Assembly (NCBI GenBank): GCA_018303575.1
Contig: JAGVXW010000063.1
Location: forward strand, 1 to 19,754
From: Candidatus Woesearchaeota archaeon
GTDB taxonomy: Archaea; Nanobdellota; Nanobdellia; Woesearchaeales; WJIZ01
Direction of reading: 5' to 3'
DNA length: 19,754 nucleotides
In this document: piece after piece, positions 14,444 to 19,754 of the stretch
Numbering within the stretch: the stretch's first letter is position 1
Layout of the letters: each line of letters opens with the position of its first letter
Made by a program: the position numbers and the translations under genes
The notes under the pieces: model-generated
Databases searched by the model: none
The model's input: only the letters and a program-made list of their open reading frames with translations
Told to the model about the DNA's origin: nothing

Positions 14444-14611
14444 GGGCTCATAGCTCAGCCTGGTTAGAGCGATCGCCTCTTACGACTGTTCCGTCAGTCG
14501 AGTGCGGGGTGCGGCATAAAGCCGCACTGCCGAGCACACTCATCAAACGCTGGCTCGGAAACAACGGTCGAGGACAGCGATAGGTCGAGGGTTCGAATCC
14601 CTCTGGGCTCA
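14444..14611 (+). tRNA. tRNA-Lys(CUU) with a 93-base intron
   Basis: Acceptor GGGCTCA (14444-14450) pairs with TGGGCTC (14604-14610), followed by discriminator A at 14611. The D arm is GCTC-AGCCTGGTTA-GAGC. The anticodon stem is ATCGC/GCGAT and, with the intron removed, the loop is CTCTTAA with anticodon CTT at 14479-14481. The variable loop is AGGTC and the T arm is GAGGG-TTCGAAT-CCCTC. CCA is not encoded. The intron sits after A37, the usual archaeal site. The tRNA 3' end is repeated three times about 1 kb downstream. Confidence 0.95.
14483..14575 (+). other. tRNA intron (bulge-helix-bulge)
   Basis: A central helix CCTC/GAGG (14476-14479 with 14570-14573) is flanked by bulges TTAC on the 5' side and ACA on the 3' side. 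A 7-base inner helix GACTGTT/AACGGTC (with one T-G pair) follows. This is the bulge-helix-bulge form cut by the archaeal splicing endonuclease. The intron also holds the hairpin GTGCGGC-ATAAA-GCCGCAC. The boundaries could move by a base. Confidence 0.88.
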
Positions 14612-14615
14612 ACGA

Positions 14616-14643
14616 CCATTAGGGGGATAGGTCCCTCTAATGG
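14616..14643 (+). other. Inverted repeat just after tRNA-Lys
   Basis: CCATTAG (14616-14622) pairs with CTAATGG (14637-14643), with extra G-C pairs inside (GGG with CCC). It starts five bases after the tRNA 3' end and could help end or process the tRNA transcript. Confidence 0.5.
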
Positions 14644-14648
14644 AATAG

Positions 14649-14688
14649 GAAGGTAAGCGCTGCAAAGGGCTTGCCTTCTTTTATTTTC
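14649..14688 (+). terminator. Hairpin with T-rich tail, terminator-like
   Basis: GAAGGTAAGC (14649-14658) pairs with GCTTGCCTTC (14669-14678) with one wobble, followed at once by TTTTATTTT. This has the form of a bacterial intrinsic terminator; in archaea the T-run alone could end transcription. Confidence 0.5.
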
Positions 14689-14706
14689 ATATGCCCGGGT
14701 GGAAAT

Positions 14707-14904
14707 ATGACACAACCAATTAAGCGCGATATTGTGTTTTGGGTAAACGCCGTTTTATTGAGTTTGTCTGTTGGACTAGGATATTATATGGGAAAAGTCT
14801 TTGAGGTGTTTCCGTGGTGGGGAGCCTTACTTATAGTGATTGCAGTCTTTGGAATTTTCGCACCGGGATTCGTAGAAGTCTTTAGCGTTATCAAAAGAAA
14901 GTAA
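14707..14904 (+). CDS. Small two-helix membrane protein
   Basis: This 65-residue protein is of no recognised family. A short polar start (MTQPIKRD) is followed by two hydrophobic segments (about 9-28, VFWVNAVLLSLSVGLGYYMG, and 37-58, WGALLIVIAVFGIFAPGFVEVF) and a basic end (IKRK). I choose the ATG at 14707, after GGTGGAAAT, over a TTG twelve codons earlier that would fall inside the terminator-like hairpin. It is the first gene of the AT-rich islet between tRNA-Lys and the repeats of its 3' end. Confidence 0.65.
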   Translation: MTQPIKRDIVFWVNAVLLSLSVGLGYYMGKVFEVFPWWGALLIVIAVFGIFAPGFVEVFSVIKRK

Positions 14905-14921
14905 TGGGTAGGAGATAGCTG

Positions 14922-15050
14922 TTACAAATTCCCAATCGCCTGCAGAATCTTCTCATGCCCTTTAATGAGGGACTTAAATTTATTGAGTTCTTCAACTACG
15001 ATTTGAGATTTCAAATCATCACTAATCTTCCCTATGCTTGCGTGGTTCAT
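14922..15050 (-). CDS. Small 42-residue helical protein, divergent from the antitoxin
   Basis: The minus strand from ATG 15050 to TAA 14922 encodes a short amphipathic helical peptide: MNHASIGKISDDLKSQIVVE, then ELNKFKSLIKGHEKILQAIG and a final NL. The regular spacing of hydrophobic and charged residues looks coding rather than random, and its promoter is well placed. TATATTTAAA (15075-15084 on the minus strand) lies about 29 bases before the ATG, giving a leaderless mRNA. The same box read on the plus strand serves the RelB-like gene. No family is assigned. It may be a third, regulatory part of the toxin-antitoxin islet, which is inference from position. Confidence 0.6.
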   Translation of the reverse strand: MNHASIGKISDDLKSQIVVEELNKFKSLIKGHEKILQAIGNL

Positions 15051-15074
15051 GTTACGTCCAGTTTATTCGAAAGG

Positions 15075-15084
15075 TTTAAATATA
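15075..15084. promoter_or_regulatory. Shared two-way TATA box
   Basis: TTTAAATATA can be read as a TATA box on both strands. Its centre is about 25 bases from the antitoxin ATG (15105, plus) and 29 from the 42-residue ORF ATG (15050, minus), so both mRNAs would be leaderless. Confidence 0.55.
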
Positions 15085-15104
15085 TTTCTTCGCTCAAGAC
15101 AAAT

Positions 15105-15290
15105 ATGAGTGAAAGTATCACCATTCCTAGAGAAGAGTATGATTTTCTCAAACAGCGTTCTAACCTTTTTGAACAGTACATCGAAATAGAAGAGTTAAGT
15201 AAAACGGAGTTAGCACAGATCAAAAAAGCGCTAAAAGGTCCTTTTCTCTCCAAGGCCGAATTCCAAAAGCGCCATCCTCATCTAAACTGA
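15105..15290 (+). CDS. RelB-like antitoxin
   Basis: The 61-residue protein begins ESITIPREEYDFLKQR, a strand-then-helix start seen in many archaeal antitoxins that bind DNA through a short N-terminal strand. A long charged helix follows (18-45), with a tail (LSKAEFQKRHPHLN) that may wrap the toxin. The frame is open 50 codons upstream, but the ATG at 15105 sits 25 bases after the TATA box and gives the expected start. The next gene begins one base after its stop and encodes a RelE-type protein. The pair is expected to repress its own promoter, which is inference from known RelBE systems. Confidence 0.82.
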   Translation: MSESITIPREEYDFLKQRSNLFEQYIEIEELSKTELAQIKKALKGPFLSKAEFQKRHPHLN

Positions 15291-15291
15291 G

Positions 15292-15540
15292 ATGTTCACG
15301 CTCATCTTTACCCAAGCGTTCGATCGTTCCTTCTCTAAAATTCGTGATAAGCCGATTCAGGCGCAAATCTGGAAGAAAGTACATGAATTGGAAACGAGAG
15401 CGCCGTTAGGCAAAAAGCTCAAGGGAAATCCCTATTGGTCGATTCATATTGGTGCTTTCAGAGTGATCTACCAACTTGCGGGAAATCAAGTAACTATCGC
15501 AGACCTTCTAGAAAGAAAGCATGATTATCAGGACCTTTGA
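15292..15540 (+). CDS. RelE/ParE-superfamily toxin
   Basis: The 82-residue protein has the RelE fold pattern: a strand (FTLIFTQAFDRSF), two helices with IRDKPIQAQIWKKVHELE, then GKKLKGNPYWSIHIGAFRVIYQL and a final strand with ERKHDY. RelE enzymes cut mRNA in the ribosome A site. Arg57 in FRVIY and the terminal Arg75, Lys76 and Tyr79 match positions that matter in archaeal RelE. Length is typical. It follows the antitoxin by one base, so they form one transcript. It ends seven bases before the first repeat of the tRNA-Lys 3' end. Confidence 0.9.
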   Translation: MFTLIFTQAFDRSFSKIRDKPIQAQIWKKVHELETRAPLGKKLKGNPYWSIHIGAFRVIYQLAGNQVTIADLLERKHDYQDL

Positions 15541-15546
15541 TTAATT

Positions 15547-15735
15547 CCTCTGGGCTCACTTTAGATTTCTACCTTGGAGTACAATCAAAGTTCTCGGCGC
15601 TGTGAGCCCAGATGGTTAGGAACGCAGTGACACAATCTCTGGGCTCACTTTAGAATTCTGAAGTAAATTGGGAGCGATGTTTGCATCGAATGAGCCCAAG
15701 AAGCTAAGAACAGAGTGAGTATGCCTCTGGGCTCA
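15547..15735 (+). repeat. Tandem palindromic array with three copies of the tRNA-Lys 3' end
   Basis: CCTCTGGGCTCA, the last 12 bases of tRNA-Lys, recurs at 15547-15558 and 15724-15735, with an 11-base copy at 15637-15647. The spacing is about 89 and 88 bases, so these are two degenerate tandem units. Each also holds the inverse, TGAGCCCA (around 15603 and 15691), making alternating hairpins TGAGCCCA...TGGGCTCA. The first two copies continue identically as CTTTAGA. The loops contain TTAGGAACGCAGTGA (15616-15630) and CTAAGAACAGAGTGAGTATG (15704-15723), degenerate forms of a motif found in elements A and B. This fills the gene-free stretch 15541-15779 together with the next promoter. Confidence 0.8.
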
Positions 15736-15747
15736 ATTTTCATCAAG

Positions 15748-15756
15748 CTTTATAAG
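15748..15756 (+). promoter_or_regulatory. TATA box of the 823-residue orphan
   Basis: CTTTATAAG starts 32 bases before the ATG at 15780 and predicts a transcript start at about 15778, so the mRNA is probably leaderless. It lies 12 bases after the last tRNA-end repeat. Confidence 0.55.
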
Positions 15757-15779
15757 TCAAAAAGAGTTCTCCTTATTTA

Positions 15780-18251
15780 ATGGATATCGTCAAAGAGGCA
15801 GGGCTTGTCGGGCGAATTCGTAAGGCGGTAGCTGCAGAGGAGGACGATAAAAGGGCGGCAGAAGCCGTAAGCCTACTCGCTGCCTATTCTGGCGACGCGC
15901 AAACACTTGACTCGTTGATGCGCGCGTCACAAACCGACAACCTCTTGCGCGCCGTCGCTCATCTGAAGCTTGTTAATCATGTGTATTCGGGTGGAGAGCG
16001 CGCGATCGGAAGGTCTCTTGCGCGCCCCTGGCTCACGCGGCAGGCCTATATCTTTCAAACTGAAAGCGGAGGTACGGTGACCTTCGGGTACCAGTCCACT
16101 CCAAAGCTTTTCGAAACGTTTGGAACGCCCGAGCAGCGCGAGTGGTATGCGCTGGAGAATATCAAGCGCCGCGGGAAGGAGCGCAAGGCAACGCTAGAGC
16201 AGCGCGCCAAAGAATTTTCGACCACGCTGGAAGACGCCCTCATAGATCCAGAGAAAGCGAGCAGGAGCCCGGTAGATCGCCAGAGCCTCCGCGCCATCCT
16301 GGCCTTGGACGCAGAAGTGCTCTTCCGCCTCCAGACACTCGATGCGCTGCGATACGAGGGCATCGGCACGGAGCGCGTGGCGCTGCTTGAATTGCAGAAA
16401 GGCGGCCAGGTCAATGCCTGGTTTGAACAGCACTTTGCTACACTGGAGGATTCAATAAATCTGGAGGATCCAATAAAGGATGCATTCCTCAAATCAAAGA
16501 GTGATTACCTCCAGCTTACCCCTTCCGATCAAAAATTCCTTTCAGCTGTCCTCTTCACCTACTTCGCCCAGCATGCGCATATTGACGTTCCGGAAGGGCT
16601 AAGCAGCTTTGTCGAGGATATCACGATGCTGCGCGAAGAGGGTAGGCAGATAGACACGACGAGCGTGGATCATTTGCTGCGCCGCTCGCAGATGACTCTG
16701 CTTGACGCTGCGGCCGTTATGAATGTGAAAGTGGAGGATATGCGGTTACTGCAATATCGCACCCAACGAAATCGGGCCTTCGCCGCGCAGTATGAGCAGG
16801 ACTTGGCGCAGGCGCGGTCCCTCTTCACTTCCCTTGTCCTCGAAAACGAAATGGTCAGAGAAGACCTCATGAAGGGCTCCATCCCCAAGCGGCTTTCCAA
16901 TTCTTTGTACGCCGCGGCGCTCGACAGGGAGGATTTCATCCATATCCGCGACTGGCTCCTGGAAAGCACGCTCACCGCCGGAACAGGCCATGAGGCGCGG
17001 AGCATGCAAAGATATCAGCTGATGATTGAAAGCGTTGTCTCTTCCGCGCGCAGGATCGCGAATCTTAAGCAGGTGCTCGATGCGGGCGGCATTCCGTTGG
17101 CCGATGGTGAGAATATAGAAGTGAGGGATAGATACCGGTGGCAAAATCTCAATCTTCTTTCCACAAAAGAGCACCGCTTTGTGCCAGTTGAGAACTTTCA
17201 GCGGGAGCACGGCATCAGTCTTGAGGTAGCGCTCAAGCGCTGGGCCGACCTTAAGGCGGCAAATATGCTCTTTGCCGAAGAAATACACTCTGTCTCGCCT
17301 CAGACGATTCGAGACGGGTTGAGAATGCAGGTCTATGATGTCTCGGCCGTTAAAGGGCTGGCTGCCTTGCTTCCTGACACCATGGACGCTTCTGAAGCTG
17401 GCAAGGAGCTTGCCGCCGCGCGCCGCGTCTTGAGCCATCCCTATTTTGCGCCGACACATCTCTGGGAGTTGGGAGAAAGATCGCGGCACTGGGCGAACCG
17501 GAAAGGGCAGTTCGAGGCGCCGACATTGCGAAAGTCCGGCTTGAAAGATATTGCTAGACTCGCGTCGTTGGAAGTGGCGCTTCCTAGGGCGGGAGTAGCC
17601 GAAATGAACATCGCCAGGATGAGGGAGCTTCATGGCAAGAATCTGTGGAATGGCGAATTGAAGCGCCCGCATGAAACCAGGTATCACGCTCCTAAAACAA
17701 TCTTTGCTGAAATCGATGGCAACGCGTATTTCAGTCCGGAAGGGCTTGAGGCCGAGGTTGCGGCAAGAAGGCCATATATTGTCTTCGACGCCGACAAGCG
17801 CGGTTTATTGCGCTTCATGGCCTCGTCGCTCTCCAATACGTTGAGAGAAAAAGCCGGCCTTGCGGCCCTGCCCCTGTCAAACTATGTGTATGCGCGCCGC
17901 TTTGAAAGCGGCGATTTCGCCCATGCGCAGCTGTTGGAGCAGGCCAAAAAAGAATATGACACGCTTGCTGCCTTGGCGCCCGCAACAAAAGATGAGGCCT
18001 TCAACCAGGCCCGGCTGTATGACCGCTTCGAGATTGTCGTCACGGGAGTGGGCCGGCGACTCAACACAACGTTTAGGGAAGCCGCTGGAAGAGGATGGGG
18101 GCAAGACCGTTTGGATGAAACAACGTATCGAATTGAAGGCATGAAAGGCGATCTCTTCGAAAAGATTGAAGCGCTTGAAAAGTTCGCCGCCAAATATCGG
18201 AATGTGGCGTATCAAATCCAGAAGGCGCCTTTTTTTCCGATACCTTTTTAA
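15780..18251 (+). CDS. Large 823-residue protein of unknown function
   Basis: I do not recognise this protein. It is soluble, with no signal peptide or membrane helix, and almost entirely helical, rich in Ala, Arg, Glu and Leu. The N-terminal 80 residues look like short helical repeats. The middle (about 110-350) is highly charged. Near 222-233 an 18-base tandem duplication (16443-16460 and 16461-16478) encodes LEDSIN followed by LEDPIK. The C-terminal part has a more mixed region (KTIFAEIDGNAYFSPEGLE, then RRPYIVFDADKRG, about 640-680) before a final charged helix (RIEGMKGDLFEKIEALEKFA) and a PFFPIPF end. No catalytic motif is convincing. Base use matches the flanking housekeeping genes, so recent import is not obvious. 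A TATA box gives a leaderless start at 15780. Confidence 0.85.
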   Translation: MDIVKEAGLVGRIRKAVAAEEDDKRAAEAVSLLAAYSGDAQTLDSLMRASQTDNLLRAVAHLKLVNHVYSGGERAIGRSLARPWLTRQAYIFQTESGGTVTFGYQSTPKLFETFGTPEQREWYALENIKRRGKERKATLEQRAKEFSTTLEDALIDPEKASRSPVDRQSLRAILALDAEVLFRLQTLDALRYEGIGTERVALLELQKGGQVNAWFEQHFATLEDSINLEDPIKDAFLKSKSDYLQLTPSDQKFLSAVLFTYFAQHAHIDVPEGLSSFVEDITMLREEGRQIDTTSVDHLLRRSQMTLLDAAAVMNVKVEDMRLLQYRTQRNRAFAAQYEQDLAQARSLFTSLVLENEMVREDLMKGSIPKRLSNSLYAAALDREDFIHIRDWLLESTLTAGTGHEARSMQRYQLMIESVVSSARRIANLKQVLDAGGIPLADGENIEVRDRYRWQNLNLLSTKEHRFVPVENFQREHGISLEVALKRWADLKAANMLFAEEIHSVSPQTIRDGLRMQVYDVSAVKGLAALLPDTMDASEAGKELAAARRVLSHPYFAPTHLWELGERSRHWANRKGQFEAPTLRKSGLKDIARLASLEVALPRAGVAEMNIARMRELHGKNLWNGELKRPHETRYHAPKTIFAEIDGNAYFSPEGLEAEVAARRPYIVFDADKRGLLRFMASSLSNTLREKAGLAALPLSNYVYARRFESGDFAHAQLLEQAKKEYDTLAALAPATKDEAFNQARLYDRFEIVVTGVGRRLNTTFREAAGRGWGQDRLDETTYRIEGMKGDLFEKIEALEKFAAKYRNVAYQIQKAPFFPIPF

Positions 18252-18284
18252 GCCGCCAGGCCAAAAGCCGCTTGAGGTGTATGC

Positions 18285-18923
18285 ATGGATCTTGCAACTG
18301 CGATACAGAAGCCCTTTACAGACATCAAGAAATTGCTGATCGGCATCGTGCTCAGCATTGTGCCCATCGTCAACTTCTTCTCCATCGGATTTTCGCTGGA
18401 AAGCTCCGGCCTGGGACGGAACAAGAAAAGCGCGAAGATGCCGGAATGGGACGAATGGGGCGACTATTTCATCAAGGGGCTTTTCGCGTTTGTCATCGGC
18501 CTGCTCTATGCCGTACCAGGGGCTCTTATCATCCTCGTGGCGATCGGCGGCGCAATATTCACGATGGTCGGCCAGGGCATGATGAGCGGCAATATGGCAC
18601 AGATCCTGCCCTCGCTGCTCGCCTACGGGCCCATCTTCCTCTTCGGGTTGCTTGTACTCGTGCTGGGATCCTATGTCTCCTCTGCCGCAGTGCTGAGCTA
18701 TCTCGAGGCCAAGGATTTCGGCAAGGCGTTCGCTTTCGGAAAAGTCTTCAAGAAAGCCTTCACCGGAACATTCTTCGCCGCCTGGCTGGTGAGCGTCATC
18801 GGTTCGGTCGTCCTGCTGATGATCCTCGGCTGGATTCCCTATTTGGGCGGCGCCATCGCCGGCTTCATCCTGGGCGTGTTCTCCTACACCCTCCTAGGAG
18901 AAGCCTACGCTTCAATAAGGTAG
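18285..18923 (+). CDS. DUF4013 membrane protein
   Basis: The 212-residue protein carries the DUF4013 hallmark PEWDEWGDYFIKG (53-65), following an N-terminal segment (16-38) that dips into or crosses the membrane. Further hydrophobic stretches span about 61-97, 107-140 and 163-209, giving some five or six transmembrane helices. A short basic stretch (GRNKKSAK, 44-51) comes before the hallmark. The family is widespread in archaea and some bacteria, with no settled function. The ATG at 18285 gives the family start and has GAGGT nearby; an ATG four bases earlier is out of frame. It follows the 823-residue gene by 33 bases, so the two may share a transcript, and it converges on the His-rich gene three bases away. 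Confidence 0.92.
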   Translation: MDLATAIQKPFTDIKKLLIGIVLSIVPIVNFFSIGFSLESSGLGRNKKSAKMPEWDEWGDYFIKGLFAFVIGLLYAVPGALIILVAIGGAIFTMVGQGMMSGNMAQILPSLLAYGPIFLFGLLVLVLGSYVSSAAVLSYLEAKDFGKAFAFGKVFKKAFTGTFFAAWLVSVIGSVVLLMILGWIPYLGGAIAGFILGVFSYTLLGEAYASIR

Positions 18924-18926
18924 TAA

Positions 18927-19484
18927 TCATTCGACGCAGAAGCTTCCCGGCCCGCACGTCATGCTTTCGTTGTACGGGTCTCCGCGCCCGGGGCATTGTC
19001 CTGACTGGATGCACGCTTTGTCTGTAACCAATGAAATTTCCTTCTGGATATCCGAGCCGCCGCCGTAGATGATGAGGATCCTGTCAAGATCTTGGGGCTC
19101 GTAGCGGTCGAATTGTATGTTTTCCTTTCCGTTCACAAACATCTGCAACTTGTTTTCGTCACTCGCGCAATAAGGTATGTTCGTATCTGTGACAATACAC
19201 GTTGAATTGAGCTTAAAATTCAAAGAGATGAAGAAATCCCCCAAGGTGATACCCTTCTTGTGCACATGGATGACGTCGCCATCATGATCGTGCAAGTGAA
19301 CAAATTTGTGCAGAAGGAAGCTGCCCCCTGTCATGTATTTCTCGTCTGTAAAAGTGATGCGCTGGCCGTCGAAAACAACGCGGAAATCCGCGTGCGCGTG
19401 ATGCTCTTTCTTCTCCCAGGGATAGAAGACAAGCGCTAAGAGGAAGAGTATTGCGATACCCACAAGAACATGCCGAAGGCCCAT
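18927..19484 (-). CDS. Membrane-anchored His-rich surface protein with C-terminal Cys motif
   Basis: The 185-residue protein has one N-terminal hydrophobic anchor (5-22, HVLVGIAILFLLALVFYP), so most of it should lie outside the cell. A compact domain follows with many histidines: EHHAHADF (27-34), HKFVHLHDHDGDVIHVHKKG (59-78). That fits binding of a transition metal. Then come ITLGDFFISLNFKL, a strand-rich part and a C-terminal Cys segment (Cys158, Cys164, Cys177, Cys183). Cys96 and Cys106 could form a disulfide. I recall similar HxHxH surface proteins in DPANN-type archaea, without a known role. I choose the ATG at 19484 over a TTG two codons earlier because the TATA box GATATTTAAAATC (19504-19516) predicts a transcript start at about 19485, giving a leaderless mRNA. 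Confidence 0.85.
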   Translation of the reverse strand: MGLRHVLVGIAILFLLALVFYPWEKKEHHAHADFRVVFDGQRITFTDEKYMTGGSFLLHKFVHLHDHDGDVIHVHKKGITLGDFFISLNFKLNSTCIVTDTNIPYCASDENKLQMFVNGKENIQFDRYEPQDLDRILIIYGGGSDIQKEISLVTDKACIQSGQCPGRGDPYNESMTCGPGSFCVE

Positions 19485-19503
19485 TGGCAAGTCGCGGCCA
19501 ACT

Positions 19504-19516
19504 GATTTTAAATATC
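19504..19516 (-). promoter_or_regulatory. TATA box of the His-rich surface protein
   Basis: On the minus strand GATATTTAAAATC lies 20-32 bases before the ATG at 19484. Confidence 0.5.
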
Positions 19517-19658
19517 TTGTTATCGCTGGGTGCAGTCAAGTTAAGTGGCAAAGCTCTTCTGGCGCTGGTCGACCGTATCGAATCCGGGACGCTCCAGGAT
19601 TCTCCCAGTCCCGGCAAGGGGCTTCATGCCCCTGTTTGCGCACTGGCCGAGCGTAATC

Positions 19659-19754
19659 TCAGGCTTCGCATGAGATGTCAAAAACCACCTGGCTAAGACT
19701 GTCGTAGCGTGGTTTTTGAGCATGCTCAGAAATCTGCTTGCATACCTCGAACTC
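19659..19754 (-). CDS. Possible 3' end of a gene entering from the right edge
   Basis: One minus-strand frame is open from the window edge to a TGA at 19659 and gives 31 residues, including CKQISEHAQKPRYDSLSQVV then FDISCEA, which look like a folded protein's C-terminus. A second minus-strand frame is open from the edge to 19541 (ending DTVDQRQKSFAT) and cannot be excluded. Downstream of the first stop is a GGGGC-TTCAT-GCCCC hairpin (19618-19632). The remaining stretch 19517-19658 shows nothing else I can support. Confidence 0.3.
   Translation of the reverse strand, partial: EFEVCKQISEHAQKPRYDSLSQVVFDISCEA

Noticed and set aside
15547..15735. Possible CRISPR array (short repeats with differing spacers)
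   Set aside because: Only three short repeats are present, they are the tRNA-Lys 3' end, the inverse copies lie inside each unit, and no cas gene is nearby.
16746..17687. 313-codon minus-strand frame opposite the 823-residue gene
   Set aside because: The plus-strand frame is far longer, has a well-placed TATA box and start, and covers this region without interruption.
18272..19027. 251-codon plus-strand frame overlapping the DUF4013 gene
   Set aside because: It is the +2 shadow of the DUF4013 frame, with an Arg/His-rich product; DUF4013 motifs are clear in the other frame.
19550..19600. tRNA-like piece (TATCGAATC) near the right edge
   Set aside because: No T-arm or acceptor stem can be paired around it.

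Overview
The window is archaeal. The evidence is a set of information-processing genes found in archaea and eukaryotes (ribosomal protein L15e, transcription factor TFE-alpha, a Ski2/Mtr4-like helicase, Pth2 peptidyl-tRNA hydrolase), a tRNA-Lys(CUU) with a bulge-helix-bulge intron at position 37/38, and TATA boxes about 25 bases before many starts, several of which look leaderless. The mix of toxin-like, surface and short genes resembles DPANN-type archaea, but that placement is inference. Base composition is mid to high GC, with AT-richer islands at about 2.4-4.1 kb and 14.7-15.5 kb.

Layout. (1) Positions 1-4870, minus strand: a tightly coupled four-gene operon. It holds a short secreted Rhs/YD-repeat protein with an exchangeable-looking C-terminus, two unknown genes each starting on an ATGA overlap, and a large secreted SpvB/TcdB-like protein that leaves the window at base 1. 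It reads like a polymorphic-toxin locus with two candidate immunity genes. (2) 4.9-7.4 kb, minus strand: L15e, TFE-alpha and a circularly permuted GTPase. (3) 7.5-9.2 kb: a small HExxH protein and a HEPN/nucleotidyltransferase pair. (4) 9.2-12.5 kb: Ski2/Mtr4-type helicase, a two-helix membrane protein, a 56-residue basic protein and a HAD phosphatase. (5) 12.5-14.4 kb: a membrane-anchored protein ending in an incomplete peptidoglycan amidase domain, then Pth2. (6) 14.4-15.8 kb: tRNA-Lys, followed by a small islet (membrane peptide, 42-residue ORF, RelB/RelE-like pair) bounded by three repeats of the tRNA 3' end. (7) 15.8-19.75 kb: an 823-residue orphan, a DUF4013 membrane protein, a His-rich surface protein and a possible partial gene.

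The least explained signals are non-coding. Two copies of a structured element (5685-5891 and 13803-13979) share 13-nt and 35-nt identical blocks, while the helices between them differ in sequence but keep their pairing, as expected of an RNA. A 20-base motif (CTACGAACGCAGTGAGTATG) occurs inside both copies, in opposite orientation. Degenerate versions lie in the loops of a palindromic tandem array after the tRNA islet. This links the structured elements and the tRNA-end repeats to one family of dispersed sequence.

The accessory genes suggest contact with other cells (Rhs/SpvB proteins, amidase, His-rich surface protein) and two intracellular toxin-antitoxin-like modules (HEPN/MNT and RelBE) set among housekeeping genes.
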